Shown here: piece after piece, positions 1 through 27,068 of the stretch
Layout: the number at the start of each line of letters is the position of its first letter
Numbering within the stretch: the stretch's first letter is position 1
Source: Spisula solida
Taxonomy: Eukaryota; Mollusca; Bivalvia; Venerida; Mactridae
Direction of reading: 5' to 3'
DNA length: 64,000 bases
Assembly (NCBI GenBank): GCA_947247005.1
Contig: OX365948.1
Coordinates: forward strand, 3,906,001 to 3,970,000
Notes under the pieces: generated by a model
What the model was told of the DNA's origin: nothing
Databases searched by the model: none
What the model saw: the letters and a program-made list of their open reading frames with translations, nothing else
Translations under genes and position numbers: made by a program

Positions 1-842
1 GATTGGCTGTCAAACACCGCTGTTCCAAATAGATTGGCTGTCAAACACCGCTGTTCCCGATAGATTGGCTGTCAAACACTGCTGTTCCCGATAGATTGGC
101 TGTCAAACACTGCTGTTCCCCATGGATTAGCTGTCAAACACCACTATTCCCGATGGATTGGCTGTCAAACACCACTGTTCCCGATGGATTGGCTATCAAA
201 CACCGCTGTTCCCGATGGATTGGCTATCAAACACTGCTGTTCCCGATGGATTGGCTGTCAACACTGCAATTCCCGATGGATTGGCTGTCAACACTGCAAT
301 TCCCGATGGATTGGCTGTCAAACACTGCTGTTCCCGATGGATTGGCTGTCAAACACTGCTTCTCGATGGATTGGCTATCAAACACCGCTGTTCCCGATGG
401 ATTGGCTGTCAAACACAGCTGTTCCCGATGGATTGGCTGTCAAACACTGCTGTTCCCAATGTGTTGGCTGTCAAACACTGCTGTTCCCAATGTGTTGGCT
501 CTCACACACTGCTGTTCCCAATGTATTGGCTGTCAGACACTGCTGTCCAAATGTATTGGCTGTCAAACACCGCTGTTCCAGATGGATTGGCTGTCAGACA
601 CTGCTGTCCCAATGTATTGGCTGTCAAACACTGCTGTCCCAATGTATTGGCTGTCAAACACCGCTGTTCTCGATGGATTGGCTGTCAGACACTGCTGTAT
701 CAATGGATTGACTGTCAAACACCACTGTTCCCGATGTATTGGCTGTCAGACACTGCTGTTTCCAATGGATTGACTGTCAAACACCACTGTTCCTGATTTA
801 TTGACTGTCAAACACCGCTGTTCCCAATGTGTTGGCTGTCAT
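1..842. repeat. 31-bp minisatellite array, about 27 copies
   Basis: Tandem copies of a 31-bp unit containing GATTGGCTGTCAAACA and CTGCTGTTCCC run from the window edge to about 842; the true left end lies outside the window. Copies differ by point changes (GATGGATT, AATGTATT, AATGTGTT variants) and a few by 1-3 nt in length. The unit carries no stop codon in the forward frames, so long open frames arise in all three; these are artefacts of the repeat, not genes. Confidence 0.95.
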
Positions 843-1082
843 ACAACACGAAACTGAGGCTGGGGTGGATATAACTTTTTTATGACGTGATGTCATTTCC
901 TGCAACATAACGTTCCAAACAACGTAACTCTCATACATATACATAGGAAGAGCATTGTTAGCTAGAACATTTGAAGAGTCGTCTTTTGTTTCTATTACAT
1001 ACACTTTTCTGAAGAGAGACTGAAGTTATTGTAATTTAAAAAGGGTCAATAGGTATTGTTTCTTTGACTTATGGGATAGTAT

Positions 1083-1243
1083 ACGATATAACAGTTGTCG
1101 ACTTATGTTTCGAAAGAATATGATGTTTAGTTGACCTTCAAAAAGTGATATTGACCGATGACGAAGTCAGAGGTCAATATCACTTTTTGAGGTCAACAAA
1201 ACATCATATTCACCTAAACATAAGTCAATAACAGTGTTGTGTA
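1083..1243. mobile_element. Foldback (palindromic MITE-like) element
   Basis: Imperfect inverted repeat. The left arm (about 1095-1146, containing ATATGATGTTT and AAAAAGTGATATTGACC) pairs with the right arm (about 1171-1228, containing GGTCAATATCACTTTTT and AAACATCATATTC). A loop of about 20 nt separates the arms. No reading frame is present. A decayed non-autonomous DNA transposon is the simplest reading; no target duplication could be defined. Confidence 0.7.
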
Positions 1244-1922
1244 GCATTTTATATATTACTGAGTCACATGGATGGTCGTCATGCATTACATATCAGTCAC
1301 TTTTAAAGTTAGAGTATCTGAATGTATTACTTTTTAGCTCCAGGAAAACCGGGCTAAGTGACTTTATATAGCAATTAGTGTAATAAGATTTAGAAAAACA
1401 TCAAAATGAGAAAAAAGTAATGTCCTTTGATTTAAGTTTAAGTACTTGGATTATAATATAATACCTTCTCTTAGGTTTTAATTTTCTCTTAAATTATGTT
1501 AAAATATCTTCTGCCGTTGCTATGGTGACCAACTTATGAAAAAACCCATTGTGGGAAAAACAAGGGGTTAGTGGTTAAAAACAGTAGCTTAGTAACTTTA
1601 TTCTATTAGCAATCACTAACAATTTTGACATGTTTTAATATAAGAATATAATTCTAAAATGTGACACAATTTTGAAAAGGTTATGTCAACAATTTATCAA
1701 TTGCTAGATTTGTGAAATGCTTGTTACGTTACGTCAAATAACATTTGAATGACGTTTGCGACGTCACTCAAAAATAGACGGGAGTGGTTAGTTTCAAAAG
1801 TCTGTAACTTTGTAAATGTATATAATAATTTGTTCAAACTTTCAGAAACTGTTCATAAGAGTCTCGTCTTTCTAACGATATATTATCATAACTTTCGTAA
1901 TTTTGTCACTAATCCTGGTTTT

Positions 1923-2393
1923 CCTGGGTACTGTTTTATCAAAGCATTTACGCTAGCGTAACTCTAAGTTTTCCGTAAATATTGCGTACGTCGATAATAT
2001 TTGCCCAAATGCGTTTTACTAAGATATTTTTTCTCATGTTTTGTTGTAAGTATTGGCGTAATTCTAGGCAAGGTCGGAGTAAGCGTAAATAGCAAATATG
2101 AACGTAGTGAGGAGTTTTTGCCACGCACTGTTGATTTTCGACCGTCACTTGTTGTTATAGAACGTGATTAGTAATAAAAACATGTTTAATCATCAAAACT
2201 TATCGAACTTTAATGTATATTTGTTCACTCTGGTTGGTAATATTGTGGCCCGGTCTACGTTCAATATTTTTACGTAAATGTATGAAACAACTTGCGATCG
2301 ATTAGTAAAACACACCTAAGGATTTGCGTAAGTGACAAATATATGCGCAAACTTACGCGACATTTACGCAATGTTAGTAAAACAGTACCCAGG
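1923..2393. mobile_element. MITE with CCTGGGTACTG terminal inverted repeats
   Basis: Begins CCTGGGTACTGTTTTA and ends TAAAACAGTACCCAGG, exact inverted termini. Just inside, ATTTACGC-type motifs recur on both strands. It is about 471 bp with no transposase frame and ends 78 bp before the first visible GCDH exon. The same termini occur at 36938-37149 and as a solo end near 25321-25350, so this is a dispersed family. Confidence 0.75.
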
Positions 2394-2470
2394 AGAACGG
2401 CTCATATTAACTTTGTACATATTTTACTTGCATTGTCATTTTGTGTACCGAGTATTTCTATATTTTTCAG

Positions 2471-17927
<15,457 letters not shown>

Positions 17928-18160
17928 TTGTCTAGTTAAGATCTAGTGTGTGAACTTTAAACTGTGATAATATTTCAACCAGGCCAGTCCTGGTCACAAG
18001 TTGCAAGGTATGCATACTTGCTCCGTATCAGTCATGTACAGTATTATAATGTGCCTTAATCTATGATCTGAAATATTAGAACAGGCTTTATGTATTCGAT
18101 GGACAATCTTTGTGTGACCACTTATTTGAATACTACTCATAAATAAACATTGTGTTAAAC
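17928..18160 (+). promoter_or_regulatory. GCDH: GCDH 3' untranslated region with polyadenylation signal
   Basis: After the TGA at 17925-17927, the first clear AATAAA is at 18142-18147, about 215 nt downstream. This would give a short 3' UTR ending near 18160-18175. Inferred from the signal only. Confidence 0.55.
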
Positions 18161-18721
18161 CCTTGTTGATGATCTGTTTTGTTTTGAGGTCTACTATTCA
18201 CTATTATCATAAATAACAATGTCAACGTTTATGTTTCTTTATAATTTTTGTATTAAGTGTACATTTAATGCACATATTGTCCTTGTATTTTTCTGCACAT
18301 GCTCTGTAAAGATAAACTTAAGTTAAGTGAAAGTGTGTTTCTAGTGCATTAATACACACATAATTTACATACACACGCATATTTTTGTATGAGAAAAAAA
18401 TACTTGATCATATAAATAAACTAGAAAAAATGCACTTTTGTAGACAGTATTAACGACTGAGAAAGTACAGAAAAATACACTTATTTGATAAAAAAGTGTA
18501 TTTTTCACTTAAAATATTTTTTTTATGTATTGAATGTGCATTTAATTTCTAATTAATGCATCCAACCTCTGATGCCATTATCACTGCGTTTAATATGCAT
18601 TTAATACACTTGTGTGAAGGTAATAATCAGAAAAATTCTGAATTATGTTGTCATTCATTCAATCATTCCATAAATGTGCAGGTCCAGTCTATTGGAGTGA
18701 TATTAGGAAACGTACGGGGTG

Positions 18722-19938
18722 ATCCATTAATTCCGCACATTAATAAATGCTTATAATTTTAACATGTTTAAAGTTAATACATCCAAGAAGACATGTAATT
18801 GCAGAGGATATGACTGTGTAAATTTTGTTCTGATCTAAAGTGAATGTTCAGCAATAGATTCCTTATCTAATGCAGATAATGTGACTGCCCTTTATCTCTG
18901 AAATAAGTTTCAAACGTTTTAAATTCTGTACATGACATTGTTGTATGCAGCTTATGTTACCAGTCTCTTTTTCTGACAATCAAATGTGTCATTTCATTGG
19001 ACTTATCAAACAGTATTTTTTCTTGAAGGCACAGGCACGGAAATACATTAGACGGAATGGCAACTCATTCGACCCCCCACTATATTTCCTATATAGGCCG
19101 CCATACTGGAATGAAATATCGCGATCGGCTTACTTGTACGAGACTTAACGAGACTTGGCAAGATTCTCAAGTTGGCGCTATTTTTCCCCGCTAGCCGCCG
19201 CCATCTTGGATTATTTCATAAATTCAGCCTAATTTGTCAATGAGATATTTGTTTTCATTTAAAGCAACTCTTCGTCAAAATAAGCAAAGATGGGAATTTA
19301 TTTGTTCCCTTATGTGTTTGGAAAGTTTTTGTATAGATAGTTTGGACGATTCATCTGTCAATTGTGACATAGACCACATTTTCTGTGACCTATCCTGATC
19401 GATAAATTTTCAATCGACGGGTTTTGGATTGCTTCCGATATTTACTTTTTTAAACCCCTAAGGAAACTTATTTACGACTGTTTTTCTAATAAATCAATAT
19501 TTTTTGTGATCTTTGGGGTGTCCTCTATTTGTTGAAAATGATCAAACCACTTAGTTTTGTGGTTTTGACACGAAAAAAAGATTTCTTTTGGATAAGTCAT
19601 GTTCACAATTATCGTGCTTACCGAAGCGCGCAATGCATTATGGGTAGTCAGGTCATAACTAGGCTATTTTTAGACCTGCTTATCCGTTCTGTGTATATCC
19701 GTGGCACAGGTGACTAGTACTTTGACACACTTTGCATGTTTTTTCTTTTCACTAAATTCACAGATTTCCCCAATTCATAATATCTAAAGTTATAACGTAA
19801 CTTTAACAGCTTAATGTCAAATACTTTTTCATTTTAGCCGAAATTTGAATTAATTACCTTAACAACAATACCAAAATATGTGTATGTAAAAAATAGTGAA
19901 GTTACAGGCATTTACTAATGTGCGGATTTAATGGATAA
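18722..19938. mobile_element. Possible element bounded by ~30-bp inverted repeats
   Basis: ATCCATTAATTCCGCACATT at 18722 (continuing AATAAATGC) pairs with GCATTTACTAATGTGCGGAT at 19909 (continuing TTAATGGAT). The 1.2 kb between has no long frame. No target duplication was found, so the true ends are uncertain. Confidence 0.5.
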
Positions 19939-20454
19939 TGTCGACAATACACCATCCAGAAAGCTAGATCAGCCAGCAACCCCACAGAAACACCTACAGA
20001 ATACAAGACTTCAGTGTTCCACCTGTAGCTGATACTTTCTCCCCTAGAACAGACTCGCCACCCACCTCTGAATGCAGAGAACCCAGTCAACTGCATTAAT
20101 GGAAGATATTGTCCTCATCATACATTGATGGATCAGTTACATACATGTCTGGGTTGGTATTCAATATTGATCTTACTTGACTTAAGGATAAGGACAACCA
20201 ATCAGATCACACCATATTAAACTCTGGATCAGTAACAGGCGATATGATTGGCTATCCTTATTCTCCAATTAAATCAGATCTATATTGAATACCACCCCTG
20301 GTCTATTTGTGTGATACTAGTATGAGGGTTAGACCCAGCATTGGGGTGTATTGTAAAACGTTTTGGTACGTTTAGGCAATATGTTGTTACTGAAGAACCT
20401 GAATGGTAGCCAGCTTGCATCAGGGACTATTTTGTGAAATTCAAGATAGCCGTC

Positions 20455-20545
20455 TAAATCAGAAAAATAATAATAATAAAGACTTAAAGATTTATAGAGG
20501 CTACACAGTCGGGCATGCCCAGTCTTCCATGTGAGCCTCATTCAA
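20455..20545 (-). mobile_element. LINE 3' tail fragment
   Basis: Minus-strand sequence TGAGGCTCACATGGAAGAC then TGGGCATGCCC, ending in AATAAGTC-like sequence and a (TTA)n tail at 20465-20478. It matches the 3' end of the LINE at 9898-9980. Upstream LINE sequence may extend to about 20340 but is too diverged to call. Confidence 0.75.
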
Positions 20546-22212
20546 TATCTTCATATACTTGTATAGATTCTATATACATCAAACAAACAATTTCAAGAAC
20601 AATATTTATACATTATGGTGGGTGATATAAAGGTATGCAATTTTCAATACCACCATTTTAGGTAGTTACTTTTGAAAAGGTTGTGTATGCTAGAAATTCG
20701 TAGTTACTTTTGGAAATGTTTTATATGTTAGAAGTTTGTATACATACACAACAATTTCGCTTATCTGATAAATCCAATCGATATCGACAGATGATACAGT
20801 ATGTGCTTTATTGTCGGTCGGCTATTTCCGTTCGTGGTCGTTAATTTTCCGATAGTCACCAATTGATAACGTACATAACTCGTAGCCTGGGGGCTACTGC
20901 TACTGATCAGACAAAAAGATAAGCAGTCGATTTTTCATATTTTGAGATTTATTGTTGTAACTGTCTATTCGTCTCGTGATCATGTATACATTTCAATTTG
21001 AATTGCTGAAGTTGACTTCTGGTAAATTCTGGTATGCGTGTGGTAGTATTTAGTAACAACAAGATGACTTCGCTTATTATCAAATATTTTCTTAATCCCG
21101 ATATAAATTATGCTTGTCTTTTTGAAAATTATTTTTATATTCCCACGTACAAAAAATACAAGTACAGCCCAGATTGAGTTAGTGGCATCATGAATCAAAT
21201 AATTAATTTGAGCGATATTTGAGTCGTGTGAGGCATTTATTTAACTTTGTCCTCGTGTGTATATGCGTTGTTGTCTATCTAATTCAGTTTGCTTACGTAA
21301 CTTTAATCGTAGATTTTGCAATGTTTTACACAGAATGTTGTGTTAATAAATATTCATTAAACTGCTGCACTCAATTATACAATTCATGATTACGAAGTAA
21401 TAAAATAGGCAAAACCATAACAGAATATTTTGTATTCATAATAAGTCAAACAAATATATTAAAAGTTAAACCGCTGTAGTAAAAAAATACTTGTTCGCAA
21501 TTTATCTATGCAATTTATATAAATTAAATATCATGACGGTAAAGTTTTTCAAAACCGGTTTTTAGACTCTCCGGTGATAAATTCAATACAATATTCTTTA
21601 TTAGGTCAGAGTACGTTTGTAACAACTTACATTATCAACTGTGCTTGTAACATGGTGTCATTGCATTTTTATTTCAAAATTTAACAATACAATATAACCT
21701 GTATGTCATACAACCAAGTTTGACATATCACACCTTTTTCATATTTTGATGACATTTCTAGCAAGATATTGTACCTTATAACGCCTTTATCAAATGTACA
21801 ATATTTCTGATGATATAAACTATTTTATGACATGGGTGTAAAAACACTAATGTCAAAATGAAGTGACTAAAGTATTTCATCTATCTAAAGTCAATCCGAT
21901 CATCTTTCTAATATACAACATTATACAATCTCCCAACCGCCAAGTGTAATCCGATAGCTGACGGAATTAATCGATAATTTCCGTAAAAATGCCGAACACG
22001 GTAAAAAAATGAAAGTGACTTTATGTAACTCTTAATTCCCCCGCTTTAATATAATTTATGTTTTTATTGAAAAGTACCATTTAAACCATACTATATTTTT
22101 CTTTTCAAATATTCCTACGGAAATATGTTAGTTTCAAGCATATTCTTTAAAATACAAATTAAACTGGACATTTTCGATATTTTTTTACCCAATTGCACTA
22201 TATTTAATGTAA

Positions 22213-22333
22213 AAATGGGTGGTAATTTGTTAACGCTAATTCCCCCGCCTAAACATCAAAATAATCTAAATATAAGGATAATGCAGTTTTTGGGAGGCGA
22301 TTAAGCCTCTCATTACTACCATTGCCCATTTCT
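22213..22333. mobile_element. Palindromic MITE-like element
   Basis: AAATGGGTGGTAAT and CCCCCGCCTAA at the left pair with GGGAGGCGATTAAG and ATTACTACCATTGCCCAT at the right. A related TTAATTCCCCCGC motif occurs upstream near 22032. No frame. Confidence 0.5.
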
Positions 22334-24026
22334 TAATACAAAATTAACCGCCTTTAGGCTGCTATGTGAATCCGCATTCAAGTAGTTCCAGAAACTGTCA
22401 ACATTCCTAATACTGCTACATATGTTTCTCCAAATGTTTTAACTGATTTAAGCCAATCAGCAACATTTGTTTATTCTAAGATCAAAAATTATTGTGAAAC
22501 TGTTCGTTAAATCGATATTTTGGCCAAAAAAATCACTACACCGACTGATACCGAACTTGTTTTATAGTACGAAAATGACGTGTTCATCAAATGTCCCGGC
22601 TGTAAAGCTATTTTTAGAAACTTCAGACTACGGTCAAGTGATGGTTTTATCAATGAATCGTATACGGTCTGCAAAGTACTGTTATGCAATCATATGGTGT
22701 CGCTGTACTAGCTAGCCGCTTTGGACTGTATCCCGCTGTGTAAGGATGTGATTACAAGACGGTACTGTAGAATCTGATAAATAGGCGCGTAGTATTATTT
22801 TAAAGCCACTTTTAATAACGCATTCAATACACGTATTACATATAAATTAATATGCACTTTTTAACAATTATTTAGATACCCAACATGCCTATATAGTAAC
22901 ATATGCCTATTTTGACATTCAAGACAAGATCGGCAGTAAGAAAACGAACATTAAACGTGTAAAGTCGGTTTAAGCTTTAGTAACAGCAACCAGATCGCCT
23001 CCCAATTGTACTCTCAGTGCTTTGATTAAATCACCCTACGGAAATTATATCGTTTAAACAATAAAAAAGTTATGACAAAATAACTACACTGATCCCTCTA
23101 TATTCTATAGTGTCGACGATGGCCATTATGAGCGATTTTGCGCTAATCGGATAAGCGATATTGTTGTACATGTGTTGAGGACGGGAGTTCCGCAGTTTTA
23201 AGCCTGAACAGATTAAGAATTTTCTGTCGAATTTAAGTATTGGTTATATGGAACAAGCAGCAGTTCAGGTTCATAGTTAACCGATCTTAAACATATGTTT
23301 TCCGTATGTTGAATCGGGTAGGGGGTGAGAATTGCCATCCAATTAAGCTGTGAAAATAGATAGGTGTATCAAACTCTTTATCTCGAATTCCAGCTGCCCC
23401 TTTTGAAGCTTATACATTTATCATATAAGAGTTCTGTATTGTAGTTTCCCCAAAATAAAAACAATAAACCATGTGAAGACGAATGTATGCATTAAAAACC
23501 TTTTTCGGTTGGGAGATTCAAAATTGTTTTATTCTCGATGTTGCTGAGATTTATATCTCTGGAAAACGGGAGAAATAAAGATTCATAATAGATAGTAAAT
23601 AAGTTACCAATTGCTGATCAAAAGATCTTAAAATATACGTAATTAGTATATATCACTATGTAATCATTCTAATGACTGCCATCAACATTGCAATAATGAA
23701 TGTACATTGTATATACATGTATAAATATACTAAGTAAAAAAAGTTTAACGACATCACTAAAACTTCGACGTTCTTACGCTGTCACAGAGTGCCATTTACG
23801 CACACTTTCGAGAGCCACGGGTTCAGCAACGTTCTTAAGCTGGAGTGCAGTTGACGGGGACATTTGAGAGCCACGGCACATAAGAGCTGGGTTAAGAATG
23901 ACTGATGACATATTTCGAGTAGCACACGCATACAATATACACATAATTGGCCGTCACGTTCACGGGTCGTATCACGTATTACAGCACAGCACATATGTTG
24001 ATAATCATGGATGACGATTACGTATG

Positions 24027-24315
24027 GGGAGCGGTGGCCTAGAGGTAGGCGCGCCCTTCGGGAGTTCAATCCCCGTCTGGACCACTGCTTAATTTCTCTG
24101 AGCAATGATAACCCACATGCTCCACTCGACCAAGGTGTGAATTGGTACCTTTGAGGGCGGTGTCTGTAAATGTTCAATCATTCGAGTTAATCCTGGCACC
24201 GCCGATTGATGTTGGCTGCACACCCACCAGGACAGAAATAGTATCCACAATGCCAATGGCCAGGGGAAGTTACAATGTCAAAGGGTGGCTGAACGGCTGT
24301 ACTCAGCAGCCTCGA
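24027..24315 (+). mobile_element. tRNA-derived SINE (family D)
   Basis: Head GCGGTGGCCTAGAGGTAGGC with CGGGAGTTCAATCCCCG, then GGACCACTGCTTAATTTCTC. The body has TGCTCCACTCGACCAAGG and AATTGGTACC. A second member is at 59955-60110 with the same order of motifs (CACTGCTTTTAAAATTTGTC, TGCTCCACTTCAACTAGG, AATTGGTAC). Confidence 0.75.
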
Positions 24316-24767
24316 AAATTGGTAACTTAAATGTTTTTATCTTAACGTCAACATGATGACATTAGTAATCTGTATGATATGGAACGGGCGTCACTCGAGG
24401 AATGGACAATCTTACCAACATAACATGTTTAACAACTTATTTGAAGAATGAGGTCAGAAGCACTAATAACAATCTTCAAGGCCCAAACATGTTGGAAGTC
24501 TGCAGCTCAACACTCTTCTTATTTATAAGATATAAACCTATGTCAATCGGAAACGATCATGTTGACCAAATTGTAGTAGAAACGGCTTAAGTAAAGAGTA
24601 GTTTTCACACAGTTTTTCTTTTTTTTTCAACTAAATATAACATTTTGTTATCGATATGTTGATAGTCTGTGTGGTGATCTTTTCTGCAATAAGTGATGTT
24701 TTCTATAATATTGACACTCTTCACTGTGTGGTAGCCTGTATGCCCGAAAATGCGCTGTGGATTCAAG
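24316..24767. other. Intergenic stretch before the candidate first exon
   Basis: No repeat or exon recognised; moderately AT-rich. It would hold the promoter of the candidate exon at 24768, but no TATA box at a useful distance was identified. Confidence 0.45.
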
Positions 24768-24792
24768 ATGGCGGACGGTAAACGCGAGCAAA
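24768..24792 (+). CDS. Candidate first coding exon of an unidentified gene
   Basis: ATTCAAGATGGCGGACGG has the strong AAGATGGCGG start context common at TATA-less animal promoters (it also matches a YY1-type site). The frame reads MADGKREQ and then meets a perfect donor, GTAAGT at 24793. An 8-codon first exon ending in phase 1 is plausible. No downstream partner is proven: an acceptor at 29721 (TTTTCATTACAG) would join in frame to about 80 residues of unfamiliar sequence, and the zinc-finger ATG at 30019 would not be in frame if spliced at the CAACAG before 30015. Confidence 0.35.
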
Positions 24793-24798
24793 GTAAGT

Positions 24799-26167
24799 GT
24801 CTTTTGATTTCGACCCAATCTTTTTAAATATGACAACCTACAATGTGAATGAATTATGAAATGAAAGAGCTTAAATTTGCGATTCTAATGGGACTATCCG
24901 TTTGTGATGAAATGCCAACGTATTTCTGTAAAGTTTAACTGAACACGATGTTTTGTGAAAGTTGAAAAGTGAATCGAGAGACGACGAGAAAATTGACGAT
25001 ATTTTCCCCAGTAAGAATACCAGTACCTAAATAATCACCCAAATCTGTAGAAATCGTCCTACCCGTCACATGTACCCATTGTTTTCTGATAAAAAATATT
25101 TAATAAAGATGTTTGAAAGGTTTGAAATTTTGGCTACTGTACTGTGCTATGCAAAACGTGAACAATAACAAACATACCACTGTACAGCGCTGTGTGTGCA
25201 ATGTCTGTATAGCGCTGTGCTGCAGAACTAGCCAAAAATCTGTACAGCGATGTGCAATTATGAACATTATTATTACAGAATTATAAAGAATTTAAATTTT
25301 GAGCGTAACTTTTAAATTTTCGTAAGTTCTTAGATAAAACAGTACCCTTGTGTATGCTATCAACATCGCACTTCGGGTGCATGATAATAAATTATTATGT
25401 CCCTTACAATGACAGCTCTTGCTGTATTTTTAATTTTTAAAAATAGCGTGCCTTAGGGGCAATATTAATTACATGTATATTGATATTGCCGACATGGGTA
25501 GTTTAATGTATTATGATCATTATCGATGTGAGCCTGTTACACAGACAAGGAAGTTGTAATTAGAAATACATGGTTACGTCTTACAAGCAAATTATCACAT
25601 TTTATTCGTTGATTTTGCCGGATGTGTGTTAGCCTGACACGTGATTGTACGTACTAATAATAAACGCTTACGTCTTACAAGCAAATTATTACATTTTATT
25701 CATTGATTTTGCTGGATATTAGCCTGACATGTGATTGTACGTACTAATAATAAAGGGATAAAGGGGTTGCAAGTTAGCATACGGGATAGTTGAATTTCGA
25801 TCATGTTACTGAATAAACTATTGTTGACAGAAACTTGTTGGAATTAATGTATTCAAGGTATGTATTATTTAGCTCTTATTTACTGCTCTGTATTTAATGT
25901 ATATATACGATGTTATGGCGAATACCGATCAGGGTTATGACAATTTGATTATTGTTGCCAGGCAACCAAAGAGGAGAACTCGAGGGCATTCGTTCACGCT
26001 GTTAGTATAATAAAAGTTTGTGTTGCTATGAAAACATGAAGATATATCTGACATTTTCAAATGTATTATTTACTTCGTAATACATTAATCTATCAGATAA
26101 ATTAATTCTATTTGATTTATGCCATCAATATTGCAAATATACTTGACGAAAATGTAAATTGTCATTG
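24799..26167. other. Intergenic or intronic stretch with a short tandem duplication
   Basis: Mostly featureless. Three copies of a CTGTACAGCGCTGTG-like motif occur at about 25186-25256. A ~100-bp tandem duplication (25572-25757) shares TTACGTCTTACAAGCAAATT and GTGATTGTACGTACTAATAA. A solo MITE end (TTAGATAAAACAGTACC) is at 25329-25346. Confidence 0.5.
25572..25757. repeat. ~100-bp tandem duplication, two copies
   Basis: Both copies contain TTACGTCTTACAAGCAAATT, ACATTTTATTC, TTGATTTTGC and GTGATTGTACGTACTAATAA. They differ by a few substitutions and a short deletion. Confidence 0.85.
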
Positions 26168-26169
26168 TA

Positions 26170-27066
26170 CGAGGGGTGTTCCATATGTATTGTCACTTGG
26201 GTCACAAATCAAACAAATTCGTTGATATCTTTAAATCTTTATACATTTCTAGAACCATCAAGATCTCCGCGATATTTCGTGAAAAAATCAATAAAATTTA
26301 ATTACCGGAATGTTGTTTCTGTTGTCTTTTCAAAGGACTAGTGATAGACACTGCGACTTTGTTCGAAAAACTGTCGATTAAAACTTCCTTTCGGGAAATA
26401 TTCTTATTCCACAACTATCATACCGTAAATATTGTAAATTCCTTCGATAAAAACATGATTTGCTGTAATTGATTGCCATTTTTAACAAAATAAGATCATT
26501 TCAAAGTCGCGAAAATAAGTGTCAAAATTAGTCAAAAAAGCATGCTACTTTTCATTGAAAATTTTCGATTAGTTTAATTGATTGGAATTTGACATAGCAT
26601 ACAGGTATGTAAGCCATTGACCATCAACATTGATTTTTGGGAAGAATTTGCGATCAAAGTACAATTGATATGAAGTTATCGGTGCGTGAAACAACAAGCA
26701 TCATTTGGTATAAATTAGAGTGATCCCTCTTGTTTTGACCGTCTTACTGGTAGACAACAAATAATTTCATTTTGATTTAAAGTTCTAATGGAAGTATAAG
26801 GGTCCAGTTATCGTATCTTATGTTGCAGTTTAAAGAATACTGACATTTACTTTTCTAAACAACTACTGCAAAGATGACACAAATTTAGCTTAAAATTAAC
26901 ATAAGGCCAGTGTTCAATAAATTACTTAATTGTTGACGAAAGGCTATGTAATTTTCCAGATATAGAATAGAAACATGCACCTTTTAGACAGTCATCGTAG
27001 AATTCTTCTAAATATTGCCATAGAAAAATGCAAAGGACAGTGACAATACATATGGAACACCCCTCG
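26170..27066. mobile_element. Mariner-type non-autonomous element, TA target duplication
   Basis: Begins CGAGGGGTGTTCCATATG and ends CATATGGAACACCCCTCG, continuing as near-perfect inverted repeats through TATTGTCAC. TA flanks it on both sides (26168-26169 and 27067-27068). It is 897 bp with no frame resembling a transposase. CGAGGG termini are typical of mariner-like elements. Confidence 0.88.
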
Positions 27067-27068
27067 TA

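Larger units (their letters stand above)
843..2470. other. Non-coding stretch upstream of the first visible GCDH exon
   Basis: AT-rich sequence with no convincing coding exon. It contains a foldback element at 1083-1243 and an inverted-repeat MITE at 1923-2393, listed separately. I looked for a GCDH first exon with an ATG and a basic, Ser/Leu-rich mitochondrial presequence and found no good candidate, so the 5' exon(s) probably lie left of the window or in a form I cannot recognise. Confidence 0.5.
18162..24020. other. Intergenic region, mostly unrecognised
   Basis: About 5.9 kb without a convincing exon. It contains the inverted-repeat pair at 18722/19908, a LINE 3' tail (20455-20545) and a palindrome at 22213-22333, listed separately. 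18300-18560 is AT-rich with repeated GTGCATTAAT and AGTGTATTTTTCAC motifs. Around 19150-19210 there is a short GC-richer patch containing CGCCGCCATCTTGG, which could be an old promoter remnant, but no gene follows it. Confidence 0.5.

Noticed and set aside
96..796. Three overlapping plus-strand frames of 175-225 codons
   Set aside because: Shadows of the 31-bp minisatellite, open in all forward frames.
23782..24177. 131-codon minus-strand frame
   Set aside because: It overlaps the family-D SINE and has no protein features.
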